64,000 nucleotides of DNA. Origin: a virus. The stretch covers positions 233,624 to 297,623 of the IMG/VR virus record IMGVR_UViG_3300027771_001853; one strand, written 5' to 3'. A program made the translations under genes and the position numbers. Positions 50,113-58,176 of the stretch are shown piece after piece; position 1 is the stretch's first letter; each line of letters begins with the position of its first letter. The notes below the pieces were generated by a model, which worked only from the letters and a program-made list of their open reading frames with translations, was not told the origin of the DNA and made no database searches.

Positions 50113-50820
50113 ATGAAAAAATACATTTATACTGGTGAGTATTTTCACCAAACAAACGAACATTATCCTAGTAATGATGTAAAGATTGGTCTTACTAAGG
50201 ATGTCTTACAGAGAGAACGTGAACTTACTGGGACCAACGGCCCAATTAAGTACGAAATGACCAGTGTGTGGGAAATTTCTATAGAAAATATAGAAAACCC
50301 CGCTTTTATTGTGGAAAGTATATGTCATTCTTTCTTTCACTTATTCAGATACGATGGGAATGAGTGGTTCAATACGGAATTATTGGGTAAATCAGCGTTT
50401 TACACGTGTTTAAGTCGGGGGTTAGCTTCTTTAAATAGAATTCCTGGTGTAAAGATAACTAAGGTTAATGACATAATAGATAGTGAGACGGATGAGACGG
50501 TAGAAAAGCGTAGGAGATTGATTACGAAACTAGGAAATTCCGAAGGTGACCCAAGAATCGTCGAGTTGTGTGAGAAGTTAGGTGAATCTGAGGTGGAATT
50601 AAGAAGATACTATAAGGGTAGTGAGGTTTCGGTAACTGTAACCGCGGATGGGAGGTATAAGTTCATGGGTATAGATTATAACACACATAATAAAATGTAT
50701 AATAATGGTATTGTTCTAGAACATAGGGGTGTTAAGGGTGGTAGTGGTAATAGTTCTCTTAAACCGTACACTATATATAAAACAGGTGATAAAGTTAGTG
50801 ATATAATAGAATTAAAATGA
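50113..50820 (+). CDS. T5orf172/Mug113-type GIY-YIG-like nuclease
   Basis: 235 residues. The N-terminal domain follows the T5orf172 pattern: YIYTGEYF, the segment VKIGLTKDVLQRERELTG, then a helix with Glu in AFIVESICHSFFHLF and DGNEWFNTELL. These are the GIY-YIG-like strand, Arg and Glu landmarks. The remaining half is charged with a beta-rich C-terminus. Such nucleases are often freestanding homing or defence-related enzymes. It is in an operon with the next gene (ATGA overlap). Confidence 0.78.
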   Translation: MKKYIYTGEYFHQTNEHYPSNDVKIGLTKDVLQRERELTGTNGPIKYEMTSVWEISIENIENPAFIVESICHSFFHLFRYDGNEWFNTELLGKSAFYTCLSRGLASLNRIPGVKITKVNDIIDSETDETVEKRRRLITKLGNSEGDPRIVELCEKLGESEVELRRYYKGSEVSVTVTADGRYKFMGIDYNTHNKMYNNGIVLEHRGVKGGSGNSSLKPYTIYKTGDKVSDIIELK

Positions 50821-51020
50821 CATACAACATATTAAAAATAATGACAGATGGTAAGGGTAAAACGTTAAATGTTCTTATGTTAGATGGTTTGGCTAGTATT
50901 CTTGAAATTGAGACTAAAACTAGGGCTGTAAAGTTCGCTAAGATGTTAAACGAGAATTCTGATAGTAATTGGACTTACGAAGTTAGGAGTGGGGGAAAAA
51001 CTATTCCTCTGACTGATTGA
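50817..51020 (+). CDS. Small hypothetical protein
   Basis: 67 residues, MTYNILKIMTDGKGKTLNVL, then a helix RAVKFAKMLNENSD and a C-terminal strand WTYEVRSGG. Translationally coupled to the nuclease by ATGA. A frequent type of tiny phage alpha/beta protein; function unknown. Confidence 0.65.
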   Translation: MTYNILKIMTDGKGKTLNVLMLDGLASILEIETKTRAVKFAKMLNENSDSNWTYEVRSGGKTIPLTD

Positions 51021-51369
51021 GTAGTTTAAGTATCCTAGTTATATCATCATCCTCCTCATCCTCTTCATGTTCTTCACCATCCATAATAGTTCCGTCTGGC
51101 ATTACATGGGTAGGTTCTTCCTCATAATCCACTTGTATATCCATTTCAGGTTTTTTAGTGATGTCCACCTCTGGAGGTAGTTCAGTGTGAACTTCCACAC
51201 CCACAAGTTCTCCGGGTTCTCTTTCCATCCCCAATTGGTCAAATTCAGCGTCGGCATTCCACGCTCTTTTCGAAATGTAACTTAACGGGTGGTTGTGTTG
51301 TCCTGACGAAGAGGCTGTAGTAGCTTCTTTAATCATCAAATCTTTTAGTATTTCGGTAATCTTAAACAT
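51001..51369 (-). CDS. Acidic late protein with leader
   Basis: 122 residues. The leader MFKITEILKDLMIKE|ATT ends in I-K-E at residue 15. The body has SGQHNHPLSYISKRAWN, then acidic stretches ending in a long Glu/Asp run and a short helix. Its ATATTTATTAG element lies 5 bases upstream of the ATG. The 3' end overlaps the convergent plus-strand gene by 20 bases. Confidence 0.68.
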   Translation of the reverse strand: MFKITEILKDLMIKEATTASSSGQHNHPLSYISKRAWNADAEFDQLGMEREPGELVGVEVHTELPPEVDITKKPEMDIQVDYEEEPTHVMPDGTIMDGEEHEEDEEDDDITRILKLLNQSEE

Positions 51370-51425
51370 ATACTAATAAATATAACCTTTCTTTGGTTTA
51401 TACGTATAAAGAGTTACTTGGCCTC

Positions 51426-51530
51426 TTATGTTTTTATTCTGATTTTAATTTTTTTGGTTTCAACACTAACTTCAGATACCTCGGCCTTAATAATTGTAGA
51501 TATAAAATGTTTTATTTCTTTTAATCCCAT
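51426..51530 (-). CDS. Very small hypothetical protein
   Basis: 34 residues, MGLKEIKHFISTIIKAEVSE followed by a strand-like VSVETKKIKIRIKT. Fits the gap between the two surrounding operons. Coding status is uncertain because of its length. Confidence 0.4.
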   Translation of the reverse strand: MGLKEIKHFISTIIKAEVSEVSVETKKIKIRIKT

Positions 51531-51578
51531 GAACTAATAATAACTAACAATCTACTTTCGTAAATGAAATTAATTCCT

Positions 51579-51586
51579 TATCTTTG
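51579..51586 (+). promoter_or_regulatory. TATCTTTG box, leaderless-type promoter of the ligase-PEP synthase operon
   Basis: TATCTTTG ends 4 bases before the ATG at 51591; an upstream CTTTCG at 51555-51560 lies 18 bases away and may be the -33 element. Confidence 0.65.
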
Positions 51587-51590
51587 TACT

Positions 51591-51971
51591 ATGAACAACT
51601 ACTCAAAAACAAACCTAAACTATAACAATGGTAACACCATTAAATTAATTAAATCTTTAGTTAAAAAAGGTGATATCCTAAATTGGCATCAACCTATTTC
51701 GGGTAATATATTTAAAGATAATAAGGGTAAATTCAAAATAACTTCAGTGAAGCTTAACTCCTGGGGTTCCATTTATGTTAATGTACGTCTAATAAAAGCT
51801 AGATACTTTAATGAGGATTTAATGACGGTACTGACTCGGTCAACAAGACATGAAAATCAGAAACAAAGAGAAGAGTTTAAATACCTTACTTTAAAAAAAC
51901 TAATACATAAACAATTAAAATTAGTAGGTTACGAACCACACACAATATTCATCAAAAAACTTTATATATAA
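51591..51971 (+). CDS. Hypothetical protein, first gene of the ligase operon
   Basis: The ATG at 51591 follows the promoter box by 4 bases, so I prefer it to an upstream Met at 51564 that lies before the box. 126 residues, basic, with KKGDILNWHQPISGNIFKDN and a beta-rich middle (FKITSVKLNSWGSIYVNVRL). No family recognised. One base separates its stop from the next start. Confidence 0.7.
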   Translation: MNNYSKTNLNYNNGNTIKLIKSLVKKGDILNWHQPISGNIFKDNKGKFKITSVKLNSWGSIYVNVRLIKARYFNEDLMTVLTRSTRHENQKQREEFKYLTLKKLIHKQLKLVGYEPHTIFIKKLYI

Positions 51972-51972
51972 T

Positions 51973-52131
51973 ATGAAAGAAATAGACCAAATGTTAGAAC
52001 AATGGATACCAGTAAATACCATTATTAGGAAACAACTAAGAGATTTAATAGTTAAAGAAATAGAAAAAGAAAGAACCAGGGAAAGGATAAAACTATTAAC
52101 CTGGGATAACCAATTAAAAAATAAAAGATGA
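51973..52131 (+). CDS. Small helical protein
   Basis: 52 residues, MKEIDQMLEQWIPVNTIIRK, then a Lys/Glu-rich helix. Its stop overlaps the ligase ATG (ATGA), indicating coupled translation. Function unknown. Confidence 0.65.
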   Translation: MKEIDQMLEQWIPVNTIIRKQLRDLIVKEIEKERTRERIKLLTWDNQLKNKR

Positions 52132-53432
52132 ATGAAAATTTAAAAAAAATACAAGGTATGGTGGACGAACTAAAATCCACCAACGCGACAAATGAAAAAA
52201 TTACAATCCTTAAAAAATATAAAGACGATGAATATCTTTGTGCTATACTAGAAACTGTATATTCCCCATTTAAACAATTCTATGTGACCAGTAAGACCTG
52301 TAAAAAAAATAAGAAATTAGTTAACGAACATTACCTTGGTAGTGTTGATATGTTGTTATATAATCTAAGTGGTAGGGTTTGGACCGGTCATGACGCAATC
52401 TCATACATTAATGGACTAGTCTCCAACTACCCAGAATATGAAGAACTAATATATTCACTTATAGATAAAAACTTAAAGACAAGAACGGGAGCGGACCTAA
52501 TAAACAAAGCAATACCAGGATGTGTCCCAACTTTTAAGGTAGCGTTAGCTAACTCTTATGATAAACAAAAGGGTAAGGTTAATTTTGACACACAAAAATG
52601 GTTTGCCTCACATAAGTTAGATGGGGTTAGATGTTTAGCTATAATAGATGAAAATGGAAATTGTAATTTCTTCTCAAGACAAGGTAAGACATTCGATACT
52701 TTAGATGTACTTAAAAATGAAATAGAGAGTTTAGATTTGTGTAATATGGTACTTGATGGTGAAGTGTGTATTGTCGATGAAAATGGAGCAGAAGACTTTC
52801 AAGGTATTATGAAAGAGATTAAAAGAAAAGACCACACAATCCAAAATCCTAAGTACAAAGTATTTGATTACTTAATGTCAGATGAGTTTGACAGCCAAAA
52901 AAGTAAACGTACATTGAGTGATAGGTTAGGTAAGTTTAACATGATATATAATACATTTGGAAAAGAGTTAAAATGTATTGACGTGTTAGGTCAGTGGGAA
53001 GTAGAGTCAGAAGACCACTTTCAGGAACTCGCAGAACTTGCAACAAAAAATAATTGGGAAGGTTTAATCTTACGTAAAGATTGTGAGTATAAAGGTAAAA
53101 GAAGTAATGACCTACTTAAGGTTAAAAAATTCTTTGACGAAGAATATGTGGTTACTGGTGTCGAGAACTCAATACATAGAATAATTGTAGATGGCTTAGA
53201 GGTGGAAGAAGAAATGCTTAGTAATGTAATTATTGAACATAGGGGTTGTGATGTTGGTGTCGGTTCTGGGTTTAGTCAAGAAGAAAGAAAACTGTACTTT
53301 AAAAGACCGGAACTTATTATTGGTAAAACAATAACTGTTCAATATTTTGAAGAGACTTTAAACCAGGATGGTTGTCATTCTTTACGATTTCCTGTGGTTA
53401 AACATGTGTTTGAAAATGGTAGAAATGTATAA
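52128..53432 (+). CDS. ATP-dependent DNA ligase
   Basis: 434 residues. Nucleotidyltransferase motifs in order: motif I SHKLDGVR with catalytic Lys163 that accepts AMP, motif Ia FFSRQGK, motif III MVLDGEVCI, motif IV NWEGLILRK, motif V DLLKVKKF. An OB-fold C-terminal domain follows (EEYVVTGVENS). It seals nicks during replication and repair of phage DNA. Second to last in a leaderless-promoter operon with PEP synthase downstream. Confidence 0.95.
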   Translation: MNENLKKIQGMVDELKSTNATNEKITILKKYKDDEYLCAILETVYSPFKQFYVTSKTCKKNKKLVNEHYLGSVDMLLYNLSGRVWTGHDAISYINGLVSNYPEYEELIYSLIDKNLKTRTGADLINKAIPGCVPTFKVALANSYDKQKGKVNFDTQKWFASHKLDGVRCLAIIDENGNCNFFSRQGKTFDTLDVLKNEIESLDLCNMVLDGEVCIVDENGAEDFQGIMKEIKRKDHTIQNPKYKVFDYLMSDEFDSQKSKRTLSDRLGKFNMIYNTFGKELKCIDVLGQWEVESEDHFQELAELATKNNWEGLILRKDCEYKGKRSNDLLKVKKFFDEEYVVTGVENSIHRIIVDGLEVEEEMLSNVIIEHRGCDVGVGSGFSQEERKLYFKRPELIIGKTITVQYFEETLNQDGCHSLRFPVVKHVFENGRNV

Positions 53433-53550
53433 TAAAATAAATTTAGATAAACAGAATCGTATGTTACGGTTTGGTTTTGGAAAACATAACGGAACCTGGT
53501 TCATAAGAATAGACCTTTGGTACTTCGGAATAAGGATATACAAAATATAA
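53425..53550 (+). CDS. Small hypothetical protein
   Basis: 41 residues, including MLRFGFGKHNGTWFIRIDLW and a YFGIRIYK end. The ATG overlaps the ligase stop by 8 bases in another frame. The pattern F-G-K-H-x-G-x-W-F-x-R-(I/L)-D-L-W recurs in small phage proteins, supporting reality. Confidence 0.65.
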   Translation: MYNKINLDKQNRMLRFGFGKHNGTWFIRIDLWYFGIRIYKI

Positions 53551-53555
53551 TAAAT

Positions 53556-56030
53556 ATGAAATTTACAATAGATTTAAAGGAGGTCTGTCTTGACGACATA
53601 CCATTAGTAGGTGGTAAAAACGCGTCACTAGGTGAGATGATTCAAAATTTAACTAAAGTAGGTATAAAAGTACCAGGTGGTTTTGCTGTCACTTCTGATG
53701 GTTATTGGGAGTTTTTACGTTATAATGGTTTAAAAACTATAATTAGGAAATTAGTGGAATCCATCAAGGAAGACGATGTGGTGTCATTAAGAAAGGTCGG
53801 TAATGAAGTTAGACAAATTATAAGAAATGGAAAATGGCCACAAGAACTAAAAGATGAGATTAGAGAAAAGTATAATCAGATGTGTGAAGAGTACGGACAC
53901 GACATGACTGATGTAGCTGTTCGTTCATCAGCTACAGCTGAAGATTTACCTGACGCGTCTTTTGCCGGTCAACAAGAAACCTATTTAAATGTTAGGGGTC
54001 CAGAAACATTATTAGAGTCCGTTAGGAATTGTTTTGCTTCCCTTTTTACTGATAGAGCAATTTCATACAGGGGTACTTTTGGTTTCGACCACTTCAACGT
54101 AGCTCTTTCGGTATGTGTACAAAAAATGGTTAGAACCGACTTAGGTTCTTCCGGTGTAGCGTTTTCTATAGATACGGATAGTGGTTTTAAAGATACTGTA
54201 TTGATTAACTCGTCTTATGGTTTAGGTGAAATGGTTGTACAAGGTTCTGTATCTCCTGATGAGTTCCTAGTATTTAAACCAACACTAGAAAAGGGGTTTA
54301 GTTCTATTATAGAAAAAAAGATGGGTATAAAAGACAATAAAATGATTTACGGTAGTGACCCAGGTAAATTAACGAAAATAGTACAAATACAAGAATCACA
54401 ACAAAAAGAATTTTCTATAAGTGATAAACAAGTATTAAAAATTGCTGAATGGGTTACTTTTATAGAAAGGTATTATTCGGAACGTAAGGGGTCGTGGTGC
54501 CCTATGGATATAGAATGGGGTATAGATGGTATGACTAACGAATTACACATACTACAGGCTAGACCAGAAACAATACATTCTCGTAAGACTAATGATACTT
54601 TGGTTGAGTATAAACTACAAAAGAATGACGACAATAAAGTAAAATTAAAAGGTATAGCTGTTGGTGACAGGATAGGTTGTGGTGAAGTAAGGATACTCCA
54701 TTCAATAGATGGTAGAGATGGTAGTCTTGATGGTGCTGATTTTAAGGCTGGTGATGTGTTAGTAACTGATATGACCGACCCAGACTGGGAACCTTTAATG
54801 AAAAAAGCTAGTGCTATAGTAACAAATAAGGGTGGTAGAACTTGTCACGCTGCAATTGTAGCTAGGGAATTGGGTGTCCCAGCGTTAGTGGGTTGTGTAA
54901 ATGCTACAGAAAAACTTGTAGATAATGAAGTGGTTACTGTAAGTTGTACAGAAGGTGATGTGGGGTTTGTTTATGAGGGGGAAGTTAAATACGATAAAAT
55001 AGAAACATCACTTAAAGACCTACCAGAAGTTAAAACACCAATAATGTTAAATGTGGCTTCACCAGATTTAGCTTTTAAATTCTCGAGTCTACCACATAGT
55101 GGTGTTGGTTTGGCTAGAGAAGAATTCATAATAAACAATTATATAAAAGCTCACCCACTTGCTTTATTGAGACATAAGGGTTTGGGTGACGAAAAATTAA
55201 GTAAATCTATAGAACAACTAACACAAGGGTATAAGGATGAGGAAACTTTTTTCGTTAAAAGATTGTCTTATGGTGTAGCAAAAATAGCTTCAGCTTTTTA
55301 CCCACAAAAAGTTATTGTTAGGTTATCTGATTTTAAAACTAATGAATATAGAAATTTATTAGGAGGAGAGTACTTCGAACCAGTAGAGGAAAACCCAATG
55401 ATTGGTTGGCGTGGAGCTTCAAGATATTACTCAGAAGAATATAAAGAGGCTTTCGGAATGGAGTGTAAAGCGATTAAAAGAGTTAGGGAAAAAATGGGAT
55501 TAAGTAATGTAACTATTATGATTCCTTTTTGTAGGACAGTAGAAGAATTACATAAGGTTTATGGTGTAATGAAAGAATATGGTTTAGAACGAGGTAAAGA
55601 TGGGTTAGAGGTTTATTTAATGGCCGAGTTACCCTCAAACATTATACTAGCTGAAAGTTTTGCAAAACATATAGACGGGTTTTCAATTGGTTCTAACGAC
55701 CTAACACAATTAACCTTAGGTTTAGATAGAGACTCTTCTTTAGTTGCTCACTTATACGACGAAAGAAACGAATCGGTTAAAGAATCAATTAGGACACTTA
55801 TAAAGGTGGCTAAAAAAACTAAAACAAAGGTGGGTATATGTGGACAAGGACCTTCAGACTTCCCTGATTTTGCTTCGTTTTTAGTTGAGGAAGGGATAGA
55901 TAGTATATCGGTTACCCCCGATTCCCTACTTAAAACTTTAAAGACACTTAGTCGTCTTGAACGGGATTCAGATATTAGGTATTCTGCCTCTATAGATGGA
56001 CCAGGTCAACCAGTTAAAGAAATTTATTAA
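53556..56030 (+). CDS. ppsA: Phosphoenolpyruvate synthase (pyruvate, water dikinase)
   Basis: 824 residues from the ATG at 53556, close to the usual ~790. It converts pyruvate, ATP and water to PEP, AMP and phosphate. N-terminal ATP-grasp domain: VGGKNASLGEM, DVAVRSSATAEDLPDASFAG, and QARPET. Central phosphohistidine domain: GGRTCHAAIVARELG with His431. C-terminal PEP/pyruvate TIM barrel: NPMIGWRGASRYYSEEY, GSNDLTQLTLGLDRDS and GICGQGPSDFPDF with Cys762. All catalytic residues are intact. Start chosen because an upstream extension overlaps the 41-residue gene. The last gene of the ligase operon. Confidence 0.96.
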   Translation: MKFTIDLKEVCLDDIPLVGGKNASLGEMIQNLTKVGIKVPGGFAVTSDGYWEFLRYNGLKTIIRKLVESIKEDDVVSLRKVGNEVRQIIRNGKWPQELKDEIREKYNQMCEEYGHDMTDVAVRSSATAEDLPDASFAGQQETYLNVRGPETLLESVRNCFASLFTDRAISYRGTFGFDHFNVALSVCVQKMVRTDLGSSGVAFSIDTDSGFKDTVLINSSYGLGEMVVQGSVSPDEFLVFKPTLEKGFSSIIEKKMGIKDNKMIYGSDPGKLTKIVQIQESQQKEFSISDKQVLKIAEWVTFIERYYSERKGSWCPMDIEWGIDGMTNELHILQARPETIHSRKTNDTLVEYKLQKNDDNKVKLKGIAVGDRIGCGEVRILHSIDGRDGSLDGADFKAGDVLVTDMTDPDWEPLMKKASAIVTNKGGRTCHAAIVARELGVPALVGCVNATEKLVDNEVVTVSCTEGDVGFVYEGEVKYDKIETSLKDLPEVKTPIMLNVASPDLAFKFSSLPHSGVGLAREEFIINNYIKAHPLALLRHKGLGDEKLSKSIEQLTQGYKDEETFFVKRLSYGVAKIASAFYPQKVIVRLSDFKTNEYRNLLGGEYFEPVEENPMIGWRGASRYYSEEYKEAFGMECKAIKRVREKMGLSNVTIMIPFCRTVEELHKVYGVMKEYGLERGKDGLEVYLMAELPSNIILAESFAKHIDGFSIGSNDLTQLTLGLDRDSSLVAHLYDERNESVKESIRTLIKVAKKTKTKVGICGQGPSDFPDFASFLVEEGIDSISVTPDSLLKTLKTLSRLERDSDIRYSASIDGPGQPVKEIY

Positions 56031-56056
56031 AATTAGTTTATGTCAATTAATTTCAT

Positions 56057-56064
56057 TATCTTTG
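56057..56064 (+). promoter_or_regulatory. TATCTTTG box, leaderless-type promoter
   Basis: TATCTTTG ends 4 bases before the ATG at 56069, identical in geometry and sequence (TATCTTTGTATTATG) to the region at 37445. Confidence 0.65.
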
Positions 56065-56068
56065 TATT

Positions 56069-56428
56069 ATGAAGTTAACAAAACAACAATTAAATAAAAA
56101 ACTAAGGTCAAAAATACTAACACTACAAGCACGGAAAAAAAATCTAAAGGATTTACGAATTATGGTGGTTAGGGCAAGAAACGTAGATGTAACAAATGTT
56201 TTGTACCGTCACACTTCTGTAACTGTAAAAATATCAGGAGAGGTTAAATCCAGTAACGACAAATGGCTTCCTTTACAACTTTATAGACCAAACCAAATTA
56301 GAAAATTTTTACGTAGGAAGGATGTCGGTATAGTTGAATCTGTAAGTAAGTGGGTTAGATTGTGGGGTTTTGATAGTGATGTGTCCCTAGAGACGATAGA
56401 CATTGTTAATAAGGTTTTACCTAATTAA
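56069..56428 (+). CDS. Basic hypothetical protein
   Basis: 119 residues, strongly basic N-terminal helix MKLTKQQLNKKLRSKILTLQ, then beta-rich SVTVKISGEVKSSNDKWLPL and a C-terminal helix. May bind nucleic acid. Own leaderless-type promoter; its stop overlaps the convergent T9SS-domain gene by 12 bases. Confidence 0.68.
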   Translation: MKLTKQQLNKKLRSKILTLQARKKNLKDLRIMVVRARNVDVTNVLYRHTSVTVKISGEVKSSNDKWLPLQLYRPNQIRKFLRRKDVGIVESVSKWVRLWGFDSDVSLETIDIVNKVLPN

Positions 56429-56947
56429 ACTAACTTGTCCTGTATAGTGTTGGTTGTGGGTCCTAATTGAATACCCGTATACACCTATTTGACAACCCTT
56501 ACCATCCCAGGGGCTATTATTTGTAGTCTCATATATTTTCTCACCCCACCTATTAAAAATTATCATCAATTCTATATCACCCTTGTCAGCACCATGCACA
56601 TAAAAAGTCTCATTGGAGTTATCTTCGTTTGGTGTAAAAGAGTTAGGTACGAATATTTGTAGGTAGGGACAGTCCTCTATTATTACTTCGTGGTACGAAG
56701 TATCACCTTCACACCCAAACCTTGTAGTATAAACAGATATTATGTACGTACCTATAGAGTCAGGCCATTGTACTGTAATTGAATTCCCTTGGTCGTATAT
56801 GATTTGACCTTGTGAAATATCCCAGTAATATAATTTATCCACATCATAACTTACTTGGTATTCTTGTGGTACTATGTCACCACAATTCGTATAAGTTTCT
56901 TGTGCGAATAATTGCAGTGGTAGTAATATGTATACTAACCACTTCAT
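56417..56947 (-). CDS. Exported protein with T9SS type B (CHU_C) sorting domain
   Basis: 176 residues. Signal peptide MKWLVYILLPLQLFAQE, then a PKD/SprB-like region (YYWDISQGQIIYDQGNSITV, with W-P-D and Y-I-I-S-V strands), and from about residue 98 the gliding-motility-associated C-terminal domain: FVPNSFTPNEDNSNETFYVH, then ELMIIFNRWGEKIYET, SPWDGKG and a final VYGYSIRT...GQVSLIR. In flavobacteria this domain targets proteins to the type IX secretion system. A phage copy would be delivered through the host T9SS or mimic its substrates. Last of a three-gene exported cluster, one base after the previous stop. Confidence 0.9.
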   Translation of the reverse strand: MKWLVYILLPLQLFAQETYTNCGDIVPQEYQVSYDVDKLYYWDISQGQIIYDQGNSITVQWPDSIGTYIISVYTTRFGCEGDTSYHEVIIEDCPYLQIFVPNSFTPNEDNSNETFYVHGADKGDIELMIIFNRWGEKIYETTNNSPWDGKGCQIGVYGYSIRTHNQHYTGQVSLIR

Positions 56948-56948
56948 A

Positions 56949-57491
56949 TTAAAAGTGTTGTATTGGTCCTGTTACCGGTCCGTTATTTACTATAACATTG
57001 ATGGTTGTATTACAACCTGCCATTGAGTAAGTTAGTACGTAGTTTCCTACACCTGCTGTTGATGGTTGGAATGTATTAGCTACTACACCTGTTCCTGTCC
57101 ATGTACCACCTAACGGGGTACCTACTAATGGTGTTGTTGGGTCACCAGGACAAAAAGGTCCTATGACATTCCCAGATAAATCTAACACAAACACGTCTAA
57201 TAGTACCGGCGTTCCAGGACAGTTGGCAGCGTTTGATTCTATTACCTCAATTGCGTTTGGGTAAAGTCCTGAACCAACTCCCGTGTAATCCACGGTAATT
57301 GAATTCGTTCCTTGTCCTGTACTTAATGTTCCACCACCTGTAACTACCCAATTATATGTTGACGTTGGTGTGTTTGTTACAAAGTATTGTTCCCCAGTTG
57401 CGTTTACACACACTGTGTCTGGGTTGATTGTTGTTTGTCCGTATGTTGCTAACCCGAAGCAAACTAATAGAACTGTAAGTAATTTTTTCAT
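56949..57491 (-). CDS. Exported SprB/PKD-like repeat protein
   Basis: 180 residues. Signal peptide MKKLLTVLLVCFGLATYGQ, then a PKD-like module beginning DTVCVNATGEQYFVTNTP, with YNWVVTGGGTLSTGQGTNSI and VDYTGVGSGLYPNAI, as in flavobacterial adhesin repeats. A second beta module with GGTWTGTGVVANTFQPSTAG completes it. No sorting domain of its own, but it is translated together with the CHU_C protein. Possibly a two-part surface structure. Confidence 0.85.
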   Translation of the reverse strand: MKKLLTVLLVCFGLATYGQTTINPDTVCVNATGEQYFVTNTPTSTYNWVVTGGGTLSTGQGTNSITVDYTGVGSGLYPNAIEVIESNAANCPGTPVLLDVFVLDLSGNVIGPFCPGDPTTPLVGTPLGGTWTGTGVVANTFQPSTAGVGNYVLTYSMAGCNTTINVIVNNGPVTGPIQHF

Positions 57492-57516
57492 AGTTTTTGT
57501 TTTTTTTTGTTTATGT

Positions 57517-57550
57517 TTTGTCTTGTTTTCTCGTGAATAAACAAGACAAA
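57517..57550. other. 12-bp stem-loop between exported-protein genes
   Basis: TTTGTCTTGTTT and AAACAAGACAAA form a perfect 12-bp stem with a 10-base loop, positioned between the stop at 57558 and the start at 57491. Likely an attenuator or processing site that separates expression of the two genes. Confidence 0.55.
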
Positions 57551-57557
57551 GTTATTA

Positions 57558-58121
57558 TTAATAATGATTTATGTTCGACGTAATGGGTGTTACTACTTGA
57601 ACGTTTCCGTTGTATATGTTAAAGGCTGGGTCAGTACAACACGCCCCATTGTTCCAACCACCAGTAAGACAATCTCCTATTACGTTTATACCAATAGACA
57701 AATCATCAGGAGTACATGTTGGTCCTACAGTTACTCTAAATCTCATTGTGAATGGTCCTGTTGAACTACTTCCCCAGTCTGGATTAAAACCTGTGTTAAT
57801 AAATCTCCATCCAGGTCCAAAATTTAATCCACTTGGGTACGTATTTTGTACATCCCACGTCCAGGTTCCAGGTTGTGTTCCTCCACCTACTGGAGTTATT
57901 AATGGTATTAAGTTAGTCCATCCTGTCCCTAAGTTAATTTGAAATGCGATTATCCAATTTATGTTTAGTTGTGTGAATGTCCCTAATGTATAATCCACAG
58001 CGACAACATCTCCTGGTTGATATGGTCCAACTGGTGTCATAGTAAACGACTGATTTGAGACACACTGTGAATGAACGGTTAAGTTAATAAATAAAAATAA
58101 TACAAATAATAGTCTTTTCAT
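57558..58121 (-). CDS. Exported beta-sandwich protein
   Basis: 187 residues with signal peptide MKRLLFVLFLFINLTVHSQ. The mature chain is beta-rich and Trp/Gly/Pro-rich (YQPGDVVAVDYTLGTFTQLN, IPLITPVGGGTQPGTWTWDV, FGPGWRFINTGFNPDWGSSS), resembling Bacteroidota secreted repeat domains. Cys residues near the end (GDCLTGGWNNGACCTD) may form disulfides. First gene of the exported cluster, under a late box. Confidence 0.8.
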   Translation of the reverse strand: MKRLLFVLFLFINLTVHSQCVSNQSFTMTPVGPYQPGDVVAVDYTLGTFTQLNINWIIAFQINLGTGWTNLIPLITPVGGGTQPGTWTWDVQNTYPSGLNFGPGWRFINTGFNPDWGSSSTGPFTMRFRVTVGPTCTPDDLSIGINVIGDCLTGGWNNGACCTDPAFNIYNGNVQVVTPITSNINHY

Positions 58122-58138
58122 TAGATTAGTCCTTTATA

Positions 58139-58146
58139 TATAAATA
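58139..58146 (-). promoter_or_regulatory. Late-type box TATTTATA for the exported cluster
   Basis: Sense CTATTTATATATAAAGG, ending 17 bases before the start at 58121. Confidence 0.6.
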
Positions 58147-58176
58147 GTAGTTAAAGGGTGACCATTTGTCAAACCA

